Source of the DNA: CAYGUI01 sp964353115
GTDB taxonomy: Bacteria > Pseudomonadota > Gammaproteobacteria > JAGOUU01
Length of the DNA: 42,788 nucleotides
Reading direction: 5' to 3'
NCBI GenBank assembly: GCA_964353115.1
Contig: CAYGUI010000006.1
Span: forward strand, 1-42,788
The notes beneath the pieces were generated by a model, which was not told the DNA's origin, searched no databases, and was given only the letters and a program-made list of their open reading frames with translations. A program made the translations under genes and the position numbers. Positions 7,155 to 16,244 of the stretch are shown piece after piece. Every line of letters begins with the position of its first letter. Positions within the stretch are counted from its first letter, which is position 1.

Positions 7155-8833
7155 TAACTAATTTCTCCAGCAACTTTCATAACTTCCTGTATAGTAGTTG
7201 TTCCATTCATAGCTAACTCTAGAGCTTGCTCTGTTAATGAAGTAAAGCTAGGTAGTTCAGCGCAAGCCTTTCCAAAGGCTATTTGTTCATTTTGGGCAAG
7301 TAAAGATAAAATTTCTGCATTTGGCTCTAAAATTTCATAAATCCCTACTCGGCCATGGTAACCAGTTTTACCGCATGCTTTGCAACCTTTACCTTGTTTT
7401 AGTTTTATAGTGTTATTGTCACCAATATATCTGTCAAGCCAGAGCTTTTCTGCTGAACTTGGAGAGTATTCTTCGATACATTCTGTACAAATACGTCGCA
7501 CTAAACGTTGTGCAATTATTGCGCGCAGTGCTGATGCAGTAAGGTAGGGGGGAATTCCCATATCTATCAAGCGCAAAGCCGCACTAATTGAATCGTTAGT
7601 ATGTAATGTTGCCATTACAAAGTGACCAGTTAATGCAGCACGCATAGCTATTTCTGCAGTCTCACCATCACGAATCTCACCGACTAATACAATATCAGGA
7701 TCTTGTCGTAAAATAGTACGTAATACACGTGCAAAAGTTAGTTCAATTTTAGTATTAACTTGAACCTGATTAATACGCGCCATACGATACTCAACAGGAT
7801 CTTCAACAGTAATTATTTTTACTCCAGGAGAGTTAAGTTGATTTAAAAAACTATAAAGAGTAGTAGTTTTACCACTACCTGTTGGTCCTGTTACCAAGAC
7901 TATTCCATTTGGAGCCGCCAATATACGACTAACAGCAGCAAGATTAGTTTCTGTTAAGCCAAGCTTTGCGATATCACTGGCTGGAGCACTTTGATCTAAT
8001 AATCTCATAACTACAGACTCACCATACTGTACTGGCATGGTTGATAAACGTACATCAATGCTGCGTTGTAAAATTCTAATATTGAAGCGGCCATCTTGTG
8101 GTAATCTACGCTCAGCAATATTTAGGTTTGACATTATTTTTAATCGCTGAATAAGAGGAGCAGCAATATTGCGTTCTTTTAGAATTTTTTCTTGTAAAAC
8201 GCCGTCAATCCTTTTTCTAATTCTAATTAGATTAACTTCTGGTTCAATATGAATATCTGAGCAGCCAGTTTGAATGGCGTCTTTAAATAAAGTTAAAATT
8301 AATCGTACTACCGGTGCATCTTCCTCAGTTATCTCTCCACCAAATTGTTGAATTTCGGTGTCATATTCTTCTAGCTCACCAGATAATTCTTCAATTAACT
8401 CACTAATTTCTTCTTTACGTTGATAAACTTTATAAAATTCTTCTTGCCATGCAGCAGGGCTTATAATTGCAATTTTAATAAAACTTTGTAAAACAGAGGA
8501 GATAGTATCGCGAGCAAAGATATCAAGTGGATCAACCATCCCAACTAAAGTATATTTGGGATTTTCATCTATAATCAAAGATTTAAAACGAATAGAAAAT
8601 TTTTCCGGTAATTTACGCGCTATTTCAAGGTTTATTTTTTTATTGCGAAGATCAACGTATTCGATATCCATTTGTTTAGCAATAAAGGGCAGCAATTCAG
8701 TCTCAGTAATAAATCCTAAATCAATTAAAACTTCACCAAGCTTTTTTTTGCTATTTAATTGTTTTTCAATAGCAATAGCTAATTGATCATTAGTTATTAG
8801 GTTTGCTTGTAATAATAAATCTCCTAAACGCAT
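7154..8833 (-). CDS. mshE: MSHA extension ATPase MshE with c-di-GMP-binding MshEN domain
   Basis: Hexameric ATPase that powers MSHA extension, 559 residues. The N-terminal MshEN domain carries both 24-residue c-di-GMP motifs: residues 2-25 start 'RLGDLLLQANLITNDQL' and end in Q25; residues 31-54 start 'KLGEVLIDLGFITETEL' and end in Q54, with the usual five-residue spacer. The ATPase core has Walker A 'GPTGSGKT' (316-323), an Asp box 'TVEDPVEY', Walker B 'ILVGEIRDGETAEIA' and His box 'ATLHTND'. A tetra-cysteine zinc motif follows ('CTEC' ... 'CKAC'). Known MshE proteins need c-di-GMP for pilus production, so this gene is the likely receiver of the signal set by the EAL regulator at 798-2582. 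It starts three bases after mshN. Confidence 0.95.
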   Translation of the reverse strand: MRLGDLLLQANLITNDQLAIAIEKQLNSKKKLGEVLIDLGFITETELLPFIAKQMDIEYVDLRNKKINLEIARKLPEKFSIRFKSLIIDENPKYTLVGMVDPLDIFARDTISSVLQSFIKIAIISPAAWQEEFYKVYQRKEEISELIEELSGELEEYDTEIQQFGGEITEEDAPVVRLILTLFKDAIQTGCSDIHIEPEVNLIRIRKRIDGVLQEKILKERNIAAPLIQRLKIMSNLNIAERRLPQDGRFNIRILQRSIDVRLSTMPVQYGESVVMRLLDQSAPASDIAKLGLTETNLAAVSRILAAPNGIVLVTGPTGSGKTTTLYSFLNQLNSPGVKIITVEDPVEYRMARINQVQVNTKIELTFARVLRTILRQDPDIVLVGEIRDGETAEIAMRAALTGHFVMATLHTNDSISAALRLIDMGIPPYLTASALRAIIAQRLVRRICTECIEEYSPSSAEKLWLDRYIGDNNTIKLKQGKGCKACGKTGYHGRVGIYEILEPNAEILSLLAQNEQIAFGKACAELPSFTSLTEQALELAMNGTTTIQEVMKVAGEIS

Positions 8834-8836
8834 ATA

Positions 8837-9724
8837 TTATCCAATTAAGGTATTTACTCTTTCGCGAGCAAAGATTTCTACATCATTATTAATATTATGA
8901 CTATTTATTGCTCTTTTATAAGCATTAACAGCTAAATTTGTTGCTCCGAGCTCTTCTAAAGTTATAGCATATCCCATCCAAGAACCACCATTGCTAGGAT
9001 CAATTTCTGTTAATCTCTTATATCTTTGATTAGCTTTTTCAAACTCATTATTTTGTAAATACGCATTAGCAGCAAAGTAATTTAGCTCTAAATCTGGAAT
9101 AAATTTTTCTGAAAAATTTTCAATTTCAGTAATTGCGTCAGCTATTTTATTAGATTGAATTAATAATTGAATTTTGGCTTTATATAATGCCGCATTTAAA
9201 TCTGATTTTTTTTCTATATTATTAATAACATGTAGAGCGCGAGAAGGATTATTTTCTGCGAATAAAGCTTTTACTAATAAATTATTGGCATCTTTATTAT
9301 TGGAATTATTAATAATAATTTTTGTTAATAATTCTTCTGTGCTTGCTAAATTATGCTTAGAATAATTTTTTTCTGCTAATTCATATAACTCATCTTCAGG
9401 ATCTTTTTCTATTTTTAATACGTTTTCAGCAACAATTTTTTCTTCCAAAGGAGCTGGCACTGAATGAGGAGATTTTTTAACTAATGGAATAGTAGTGGGC
9501 TTATTTTTTTTTGCAAAAAAGTGATGAAAATTAAAGTTTGTATAAAAAACTAAGTAAATTACAGCAGCAGAAAGCAATAAAATTATATTTATTGATAACA
9601 GTGAGACACTAAATTCAAGATTTGGGCGCCTACTTTCTACATTATTGTTCAAAATATTTGTATAACGCGTTTTCTTTTTATTATTATCAGATATCTCATT
9701 TAAGAGTTCGTTTATTATGCTCAT
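8837..9724 (-). CDS. mshN: MSHA assembly TPR protein MshN
   Basis: Inner-membrane protein of 295 residues with a cytoplasmic N-terminus, one transmembrane helix (about 43-65, 'LLSINIILLLSAAVIYLVF') and a periplasmic chain of TPR-like helical repeats from about residue 110 on (e.g. 'LASTEELLTKIIINNSNNKD', 'FEKANQRYKRLTEIDPSNGG', 'NLAVNAYKRAI'). MshN is thought to link the inner-membrane complex to the secretin in place of a PilF/PilP-type part. It overlaps mshM by 4 bp (ATGA). A shorter paralogue is encoded at 26795-27505. Confidence 0.88.
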   Translation of the reverse strand: MSIINELLNEISDNNKKKTRYTNILNNNVESRRPNLEFSVSLLSINIILLLSAAVIYLVFYTNFNFHHFFAKKNKPTTIPLVKKSPHSVPAPLEEKIVAENVLKIEKDPEDELYELAEKNYSKHNLASTEELLTKIIINNSNNKDANNLLVKALFAENNPSRALHVINNIEKKSDLNAALYKAKIQLLIQSNKIADAITEIENFSEKFIPDLELNYFAANAYLQNNEFEKANQRYKRLTEIDPSNGGSWMGYAITLEELGATNLAVNAYKRAINSHNINNDVEIFARERVNTLIG

Positions 9725-10638
9725 ATTCTTATATTTATAATTTGTTGAAGATAATTAAAATTAGTCATTAAAACTATAGTCATTATTGACATAGTCGTTA
9801 ATATTAAATTTATCGGACTAATAGTACGGTACTTAATAGACTCAGTATCTTTAACTGCTCGTTTAATGTCTTTTAATGTTATATTTTTGCGGCCTTGTGA
9901 AAAAGCAGCAAGCATAGCTTTGTGGCAAATAATATTTATTAATCTTGGTACGCCTTTAGTAGATTTAAATACTAAATTATATGCAGATCGTGTAAATAAG
10001 TTGCCATAGGTATAACCACTTTTTGCTAACCTATGATTTATATAAATTTTCACTTCTTTTTTATTTAACATTGATAAATGATAAGAAAAAACAATACGTT
10101 GCTTTAATTGCCGCATATTATAAGCATTTAACTTGGTATTAAGCTCAGGCTGGCCAAACATTACAACTTGTAATAGCTTTTCATCTTCTGTTTCAAGATT
10201 AGTTAATAATCTAATAGCCTCCATAGTATTATCACAAATGGTTTGTGCTTCATCGATGATAATAACGGCTTTTTTGTCTTCTTTTTTTAATTCGATTAAT
10301 TTCTTAAATATTAATTCGACTAAATCTTGTTGAGAAACATTTTTTTGATTAATTCCAAGCTCTGATGCTATTTGTAAATGCAGGCTTTTGCTATTTAAAT
10401 TAGGATTGGGAATATAAACAGAAACAAAGTTTTCTGGTAAGTTTTTTAATAACAAACGGCATAGTAAAGTTTTTCCTGTTCCAACTTCACCGGTTATTTT
10501 TATAAAACCTTCTTCATTAGTTATGCTATATAACAAAACTTCCAAAGCAGCTTTATGGGTCGGCAGGGTACAAAATAACTCAGTATTTGGAGTTAAATCA
10601 AAAGGTTTATTTTGTATATTAAAAAAATCAAGATACAT
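9721..10638 (-). CDS. mshM: MSHA AAA ATPase MshM (ExeA/GspA-like)
   Basis: ExeA-type AAA ATPase of 305 residues believed to help place or assemble the MshL secretin. It begins 'MYLDFFNIQNKPFDLTPN', the usual family opening. Walker A is 'GEVGTGKT' (50-57), Walker B 'VIIIDEAQT' (from about 125), and sensor-like 'GVPRLINIICHKAMLAAF' follows. A single C-terminal transmembrane segment (about 275-297) tethers it to the inner membrane. It lies between mshL (17 bp upstream) and mshN (4-bp overlap). The second msh set at 24758-27505 has no mshM copy. Confidence 0.92.
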   Translation of the reverse strand: MYLDFFNIQNKPFDLTPNTELFCTLPTHKAALEVLLYSITNEEGFIKITGEVGTGKTLLCRLLLKNLPENFVSVYIPNPNLNSKSLHLQIASELGINQKNVSQQDLVELIFKKLIELKKEDKKAVIIIDEAQTICDNTMEAIRLLTNLETEDEKLLQVVMFGQPELNTKLNAYNMRQLKQRIVFSYHLSMLNKKEVKIYINHRLAKSGYTYGNLFTRSAYNLVFKSTKGVPRLINIICHKAMLAAFSQGRKNITLKDIKRAVKDTESIKYRTISPINLILTTMSIMTIVLMTNFNYLQQIINIRI

Positions 10639-10655
10639 AATTTCCCTATATTTTT

Positions 10656-12476
10656 TTATTTATAAAATTTATCGAGTCTAGCATGTCTACTATGTCGTCC
10701 ATTATTTTCATTTCTCATATTATGTCGATTATTATTTTTCTTAAACATACTAGTTTCACCTTCTACACCAAATACTTCTGGACTTTCACCAACATGGTAA
10801 CCACGGTAATTATCGTCAAATTCATTTTTATATTGGGTAATAGAGTTATTCCAAGTATCAGCCTCAACAATCGTTGGACGCAATAAAATAACTAGCTCTG
10901 TATTTACACGATTTTGCTTGGTATATCTAAACGGAACTCCTAAGAATGGAATTTTTCCGATAAAAGGAGTACGTTGTATTTCTTCTTCGATTCTACTTTG
11001 CATCAATCCACCAATCACTATAACTTGTTGGTTGTAGGCTGAAACAATATTATCAGATTCTCTAATAGTACTTTTTGCTAAAGGAAGAGAGTTATTTTGG
11101 CTGTTTACAGTAATATTTTTCGTAACTTCCTCAATATTACTAATAGAAGGTCTTAAGTGCAGGGTAATAACATTTTTTTCATTTATTTGTGGAATTACAT
11201 CAAGACTTATTCCTTCAAAAAATGGAGTTAATTCTATATCCTGAGTCGAGGTTCCTGCTGTGGAGCTTGCAACCTGAGTAGTTGATACATTAGTTACAAA
11301 AAATTCATTAGAGCCAACTTTTATTACCGCTTTTTGGTTATTCATAGTTGATACACGAGGACTAGATAATACCGTGACATCACCTTGTGTGCTCAAAGCA
11401 TTTAATATGCCAGAGAAATTTTTATCTTTAAATTTAATTAAGCTTCCGAATATATCAGTTCCAAAACCTTCAGTAGTAGTTGTTGTGGTACCGTCTGTAG
11501 ATGAAAATGTTGGAATGGTTGTATTTTTTAATATAGTTCCATCAAAAGCACTACCGATTTTTTCCCATTGAATACCCATTTCATATTGATCATTAAGCTG
11601 TACTTCAAGAATTTTAGCTTCAATAATGACTTGCTTATACATTCTGTGCTGAATGATATCTAAATATTCACGAATTTCTTTAATTTCCTTTGGATAAGCT
11701 TTAACTAAAACAGTACCAGATAATGGATCAACTAAAATGCTTCGTCCTTTTTCAGCTCCAACCATTTCTTTTAGGCTAGTTTCTAAAGTTTTCCAAAAAT
11801 CTATATCATAATTAGTTTTAACTGAACTACCAGAGGAGCTGCCGCCTGAGCTGCTAGTAGAGCTAGTTCCTGTTGTCCCAGTCCCGCCTGATGAGCTATT
11901 AATAATTTCACCAGAGGTAATTTCTGTATTAGAGCTACCAGATCTCTTAGCGTTTAAATAATTAACATGTAAAATTTCAGTTTCTAAAGTATCATTAGGA
12001 AATATTTCATACCCATTGTTGGTTTGGCGATAAACATACCCGTAAACAGACTCAATACTTTCTAAAACTTCTTCCAAAGTAACATTCTTCATATTAAGTG
12101 AAATATCTCCACTTATTCTCGGGCTTATTATAATATTTTGTTTAGAGTCTTTAGTAAGTGCTAAAAAAAACTGCTTTGCGGCAATATTTTTGGCAGAAAC
12201 GCTAAAACGTTTTTCTTGACTAGAGTTACCTTGATTACTAGAGGTAGCGCTTACTCTTGGCATTAATTTATTGTATATATTCTTACGATTATTTAATTTC
12301 GCAGCCTTTACTTTTTTATTACCATCTAAACTATCATCAAAAGTTTGTTGTATTTTGTTATATGTTGAAGAGCTAGATCGATTTGGATCATTATTAGTGC
12401 AAGAAGTTATTCCGAGTATAATGAGTCCAAGTAATACTTTTTTATTTTTTATCTTCGTTGTTTTCATCATTTTCAT
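10656..12476 (-). CDS. mshL: MSHA outer-membrane secretin MshL
   Basis: Lipoprotein secretin that forms the outer-membrane pore for the MSHA fibre, up to 606 residues. The N-terminus 'MKMMKTTKIKNKK' has three possible Met starts, followed by a hydrophobic stretch ending in lipobox 'LGITSC' (C26). An STN/N0 domain follows (about 90-165), then a Ser/Gly-rich linker (about 195-225), an N1-type domain and the C-terminal secretin domain with 'VLSSPRVS', 'VIVIGGLM' and 'TPFIGKIPFLGVPFRYT'. The last roughly 65 residues are polar, rich in Asn, Arg and His. The start overlaps mshK by 35 bp. A close paralogue lies at 25092-26795; the secretin domains match almost residue for residue over long stretches. 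Confidence 0.95.
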   Translation of the reverse strand: MKMMKTTKIKNKKVLLGLIILGITSCTNNDPNRSSSSTYNKIQQTFDDSLDGNKKVKAAKLNNRKNIYNKLMPRVSATSSNQGNSSQEKRFSVSAKNIAAKQFFLALTKDSKQNIIISPRISGDISLNMKNVTLEEVLESIESVYGYVYRQTNNGYEIFPNDTLETEILHVNYLNAKRSGSSNTEITSGEIINSSSGGTGTTGTSSTSSSGGSSSGSSVKTNYDIDFWKTLETSLKEMVGAEKGRSILVDPLSGTVLVKAYPKEIKEIREYLDIIQHRMYKQVIIEAKILEVQLNDQYEMGIQWEKIGSAFDGTILKNTTIPTFSSTDGTTTTTTEGFGTDIFGSLIKFKDKNFSGILNALSTQGDVTVLSSPRVSTMNNQKAVIKVGSNEFFVTNVSTTQVASSTAGTSTQDIELTPFFEGISLDVIPQINEKNVITLHLRPSISNIEEVTKNITVNSQNNSLPLAKSTIRESDNIVSAYNQQVIVIGGLMQSRIEEEIQRTPFIGKIPFLGVPFRYTKQNRVNTELVILLRPTIVEADTWNNSITQYKNEFDDNYRGYHVGESPEVFGVEGETSMFKKNNNRHNMRNENNGRHSRHARLDKFYK

Positions 12477-12804
12477 TTTTTATATCCGCCTCTATTAAAT
12501 GCAAGGTAATCTCACTTCCATCTAAATTATTTAAAAGTACTACATTATCAGGATTAATTTTTAATACAGTAAAATTATTGAGCTTGCCGTTTTCCTCTAA
12601 AATTTGGTCATTTAAAATAGCAATTTTTTTGTTTTCTAAATTAATAATGCCTTGTAAAGAAAATTGTTTCGTTGAAGTGTCAAGGGTATATGAAGTTTGT
12701 GGCTCTGTTGGATCACGAGTAATTTTTAATTTTTCTTGTGCAAAAGCCGTGTAAGAAAAATAATTAACAGCTAGTAATGTTGTTGTAAATATAAATAATC
12801 TCAT
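12442..12804 (-). CDS. mshK: MSHA periplasmic protein MshK
   Basis: Small exported protein of 120 residues with a signal peptide of about 22 residues ending 'SYTAFA'. The mature part opens 'QEKLKITRDPTEPQTSY' (the DPT-x-P motif is usual in MshK) and continues as a GspC/PilP-like beta fold ('LQGIINLENKKIAILNDQIL'), ending in an acidic Asn/Glu/Asp tail. It probably binds the N-domains of MshL and links the inner-membrane alignment complex to the secretin. It sits 3 bp after mshJ and overlaps mshL. A paralogue lies at 24758-25102. Confidence 0.8.
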   Translation of the reverse strand: MRLFIFTTTLLAVNYFSYTAFAQEKLKITRDPTEPQTSYTLDTSTKQFSLQGIINLENKKIAILNDQILEENGKLNNFTVLKINPDNVVLLNNLDGSEITLHLIEADIKNENDENNEDKK

Positions 12805-12807
12805 CTG

Positions 12808-13497
12808 TTACTCTATCCCTTGAGAGTGATCAACTAATATTTTAAACTTTACTTTTATATCGGCATTAGGGTAGTTATTAACTTCATAATTTAAACTTAC
12901 CCAATAAATATCCCATGGTATTTCTAAAATAGTATTTAAGTAATTAGTAAAGCCCCTAAAATTCCCGTGAAATATTAATTCATAGTTACGATCAAAATTA
13001 TATTCTTGATCTATAATTTTATTCTCTTGATCGTTATTAGATATTTCCACTTCTCTTTCCACTTTTTCCGAAGGTAAGTTACTTCCTTCAACCGGATTTA
13101 GTGACTTAATGCTGACATTTGGAGTATTAGTTAAAAGTAAATTAATAAGATCATTTACTTTATTTGCTGGTATATATTTTTCTTTGAATTGACTAATATC
13201 AGCGTTTAATTTTCCTAGTTTATTTTTTAATTCATTATGATATTCAATTAATTTTTGTGTTGAAGCTGATGCCGCAAGTTTATTAATAGTCTGAACTTTT
13301 GCTTTAATTTTATTTGACTCATCATTTTCTATTTTATATTGCTGTGTAATAATGTCATTTTGTTTTTTTATAGGTAAATATAAAAAAGTTTCCCAAGTAA
13401 AATAAAAACCTATCGCGGTAACTGCTGCTAACAACAGTTGTTCTCGACTGGAATACATATCAAATTTTTTGGCGATGCGATAAATAAATTTATTCAT
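12808..13497 (-). CDS. mshJ: MSHA biogenesis protein MshJ (PilO-like)
   Basis: Bitopic inner-membrane protein of 229 residues, counterpart of PilO/GspM. A short cytoplasmic head, 'SREQLLLAAVTAIGFYFTWE' as the transmembrane start, then a periplasmic coiled coil (about 45-115) and a ferredoxin-like C-terminal domain. It would pair with the PilN-like protein encoded just upstream (3 bp apart) to form the inner-membrane alignment complex. Identification rests on position, topology and the opening motif; sequence conservation in this family is low. Confidence 0.82.
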   Translation of the reverse strand: MNKFIYRIAKKFDMYSSREQLLLAAVTAIGFYFTWETFLYLPIKKQNDIITQQYKIENDESNKIKAKVQTINKLAASASTQKLIEYHNELKNKLGKLNADISQFKEKYIPANKVNDLINLLLTNTPNVSIKSLNPVEGSNLPSEKVEREVEISNNDQENKIIDQEYNFDRNYELIFHGNFRGFTNYLNTILEIPWDIYWVSLNYEVNNYPNADIKVKFKILVDHSQGIE

Positions 13498-13500
13498 AAT

Positions 13501-14094
13501 TTATGTAGTTGCATAATTTTCTATGGAAAATTTAAGTATATTTTCTTTATCATCATGCTTCATGTCTTTTATCTTAAAATTAATCTTATCTAGAGCTTTA
13601 TTTTTATTTAATTCTTCAATAAATAAAGGTATTAGCTTGGCATTTAAGCTTTTACCTTCTATAACAAAAGTTTTTTGAATTAAATCTATATCTATTTTAG
13701 TAATCCATAATCCTTGCGGTACAGTTTGTGATAACGCAACTAAATATTTTAAAAAACCTTCTTTTGAATGTGACAATGATAAATTCGTTAATTCCCTATC
13801 CTTAACTTTGATCATTGTTTGTAAGTTTTTTATTTCATTTTCAAGAGCCTGATCTTTAATAATAAGAGGATGTTGAGTAATAACGTTACTCAGTTCGCTA
13901 GCGTAAATTTTTTTATGATTAATAGCATATGAAAGTTTATATTTGTTGTAATATAAATTTAAAACGGATAGCAAAAATAGCAAGAATAAGATTATTCCAA
14001 AACCCATTATGGCATTAACTATCATTAGCCCTGATATGCCACCTTTTTTGAAGGATGGTAGGCGTTTTAGTAAATTAATATCATTATTATTCAT
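13501..14094 (-). CDS. MSHA biogenesis PilN-like protein (MshI C-terminal counterpart)
   Basis: Bitopic protein of 197 residues. The N-terminal 'NNNDINLLKRLPSFKK' contains the INLL motif by which PilN binds PilM. A transmembrane helix follows (about 24-47), then a periplasmic coiled coil and an alpha/beta domain ('LWITKIDIDLIQKTFVIEGK'). In many MSHA loci this role is filled by a second MshI-type gene. It overlaps the PilM-like mshI gene by 8 bp and precedes mshJ by 3 bp, giving a PilM-PilN-PilO-like series. Confidence 0.78.
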   Translation of the reverse strand: MNNNDINLLKRLPSFKKGGISGLMIVNAIMGFGIILFLLFLLSVLNLYYNKYKLSYAINHKKIYASELSNVITQHPLIIKDQALENEIKNLQTMIKVKDRELTNLSLSHSKEGFLKYLVALSQTVPQGLWITKIDIDLIQKTFVIEGKSLNAKLIPLFIEELNKNKALDKINFKIKDMKHDDKENILKFSIENYATT

Positions 14095-15118
14095 TTTCTA
14101 TAAGGCCCCCAATTCCAATCAATGCATATTCAACTATATGCGGTGGAATTTCGAAAGTAGTATTAACTATTTCTGTAATATCAATATTTTTAACTTCTTT
14201 TTCTAAGTATTTTTGTATGTTTTGAGTAAAGCTTGTTTTGTAAATAGAGGAAGCCATTAAAATTATTGATTTTGGCTCTGAGATTTTTAAAATACTTGAG
14301 CAATAACTAAAACTATTTTTTAGATTATCAATAATAAATTCAATTGGAATATCATGATCATCAGGAGTTTGATCTAAGTTTTCAATGCTTTCTATTGCAG
14401 AGCTGGCTACGCTTTCTTGCTCTTTTTGTATTTTCTCTTCTTCTGTTTCAGCAAATAGATTACTTTCTTGTTTATTTGTCTTCATGTTAGCCATGTTACG
14501 GACTAATAATATAGCTCCATCTTTGCAAATTAACATTTTGTGAACATTATGATAGAAGAAAATAATTAAAGAAGTTCCTTTTTCTTCCTTAGCTACATAG
14601 TTTGCTATATTTCTCAATGAGATGTCAGTAATAGATATTTTAGATAAATTTAATAAAGAATTATTAATATTGTGTGCATATTGCAATATTTCTTCTTTAT
14701 GGGCAATGGTCACTAAAATTTTCTTTAATTTTTTCTCATTATTACTAACCTCTAAATAAATATAATCATAAATAGCATCTTCAATAGGGTAGGTTGATAA
14801 ATCTTCTATTTGTTTTACAACAAAGTTATCAGCTCCAGAAGGATTGACGTCGCTAGCATCAAGAATAAATATTTCATACTGTTTTGGTAACAAAACTAAT
14901 ACAGCATCAGTTAGTTCAAGAGAATATTTTTTTACTAACTTGGCTAAATCATGCTCTCGATTTGAAGGTGTAGTTTTTATTTGTTCACAAAGAACAATCG
15001 GCTGTTTATCTTCAATTTTTTGACCCAATTGTACTAAGCTAATAGAGTCATCATCAAAAATAATAGTGACTGCAGGTAAATCAGATTTAGTTTTCGAGGC
15101 AGAAATAAATTTATACAT
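14087..15118 (-). CDS. mshI: MSHA biogenesis protein MshI (PilM-like, actin fold)
   Basis: Cytoplasmic protein of 343 residues, first gene of the minus-strand msh operon. It has the layout of MshI/PilM: an N-terminal beta-rich lobe ('PAVTIIFDDDSISLVQL'), a segment 'VKQIEDLSTYPIEDAIYDYIYL' equivalent to the PilM/MshI 'roll' region, and a second lobe beginning about 'GTSLIIFFYHNVHKMLICKDG'. An acidic, Gln/Glu-rich insert (about 210-245) splits the second half. It probably recruits the ExeA-like and MshE ATPases to the PilN-like protein downstream. It diverges from pilT across a 100-bp gap that must hold both promoters. Confidence 0.82.
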   Translation of the reverse strand: MYKFISASKTKSDLPAVTIIFDDDSISLVQLGQKIEDKQPIVLCEQIKTTPSNREHDLAKLVKKYSLELTDAVLVLLPKQYEIFILDASDVNPSGADNFVVKQIEDLSTYPIEDAIYDYIYLEVSNNEKKLKKILVTIAHKEEILQYAHNINNSLLNLSKISITDISLRNIANYVAKEEKGTSLIIFFYHNVHKMLICKDGAILLVRNMANMKTNKQESNLFAETEEEKIQKEQESVASSAIESIENLDQTPDDHDIPIEFIIDNLKNSFSYCSSILKISEPKSIILMASSIYKTSFTQNIQKYLEKEVKNIDITEIVNTTFEIPPHIVEYALIGIGGLIENE

Positions 15119-15139
15119 ATTTAATAAATAGTTAATTTA

Positions 15140-15167
15140 TTGCATAAAAGCAAATTATGAGTACAAT
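15140..15167 (+). promoter_or_regulatory. Possible sigma-70 promoter for pilT
   Basis: TTGCAT (15140-15145), 16 bp, TACAAT (15162-15167), about 60 bases upstream of pilT in the mshI-pilT divergent gap. Such matches are frequent in AT-rich DNA, so this is only a candidate. Confidence 0.35.
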
Positions 15168-15218
15168 TTTGGATTATTTAAACCTGCTGTTCTATGATTT
15201 AAATATATTAAAAACAGT

Positions 15219-16220
15219 GTGAATATTATGATAGTAGATTTACTAAAAAAAGCGGTAGAATTAAGGGCGTCTGATATTCATATTTCAGCTGGATATCCCA
15301 TATTAGTTCGTGTTGATGGTGATCTAATTTCATTAGATGATAAAGTTTTAACTAGCAAGGAAGCCTTTGATTTAATATCTGAAACCTTAAAAGAGCGTGT
15401 AGCAGAAGAATATAAGAAAAACCTCGAAGTTGATTATGCATATAATCTTGAAAGTGGTGAGCGATTCCGTGTTAACGTTTATTCACAGAGTCGTGGTATT
15501 GCTGGTGCCTTTCGTTATATATCTAGTGAAATTCCAACTTTTGAAGATATTATGGCCCCAGAAGTTTTTAAAAAAATATCACAGCTTGAGAAGGGATTAA
15601 TTTTGGTAACTGGGCCTACAGGTTCAGGAAAAACAACTTCATTAGCATCTATGCTTAATGATATAAATAAAAATACTAAAAAGCATATTATTACAATTGA
15701 AGATCCTATTGAATATATCTATAAAAAAGAGCAATGTTTAGTTAATCAGCGAGAGCTAAATTCTAATACTAAAAGCTTTTCTAATGCACTGCGTTCGGCC
15801 TTACGTGAAGATCCTGATGTTATTTTAGTTGGTGAGATGCGTGACTTGGAAACTATTCGCTTGGCACTAACAGCAGCAGATACTGGGCATGTGGTATTTT
15901 CAACTTTACATACTTCTACGGCATCTTCTACTATTAGTCGTATTATTGATGCTTTTGATGGTAGTGAAAAAAATATTGTGCGTTCAGTTTTAGCAGAATC
16001 ATTACAAGCAGTTATTTGTCAGCGCTTATTAAAGAAAAAAGGAGATGAAGGGCGTGTTGGTGCTTTTGAAATTTTACTTGCTAACCATGCAGTGCGAAAC
16101 CTTATCCGTGAAGATAAGGCAATTCAGCTAGAAAATGTAATGCAAACAGGTGGCTCAGAAGGCATGCAATCTTTTGATCGAGCATTGGATAATTTACGAA
16201 GTAAAGGCTTAATTGATTAG
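15219..16220 (+). CDS. pilT: Pilus retraction ATPase PilT
   Basis: Hexameric ATPase that drives depolymerisation of type IV pili (MSHA retraction in Vibrio also depends on PilT). 333 residues from GTG 15219; the ATG at 15228, giving 'MIVDLLKKAVELRASDIHIS', aligns better with family starts and may be real. Walker A 'GPTGSGKT' is at about 132-139; Asp box 'TIEDPIEY'; Walker B 'ILVGEMRDLETIRLALTAA'; His box 'STLHTSTA'. The PilT-specific 'AVRNLIRED' near the C-terminus separates it from PilU and PilB. It diverges from the msh operon; no PilU follows. Confidence 0.94.
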   Translation: MNIMIVDLLKKAVELRASDIHISAGYPILVRVDGDLISLDDKVLTSKEAFDLISETLKERVAEEYKKNLEVDYAYNLESGERFRVNVYSQSRGIAGAFRYISSEIPTFEDIMAPEVFKKISQLEKGLILVTGPTGSGKTTSLASMLNDINKNTKKHIITIEDPIEYIYKKEQCLVNQRELNSNTKSFSNALRSALREDPDVILVGEMRDLETIRLALTAADTGHVVFSTLHTSTASSTISRIIDAFDGSEKNIVRSVLAESLQAVICQRLLKKKGDEGRVGAFEILLANHAVRNLIREDKAIQLENVMQTGGSEGMQSFDRALDNLRSKGLID

Positions 16221-16244
16221 AAAGGAATGGTTTGAAATTCGTCA

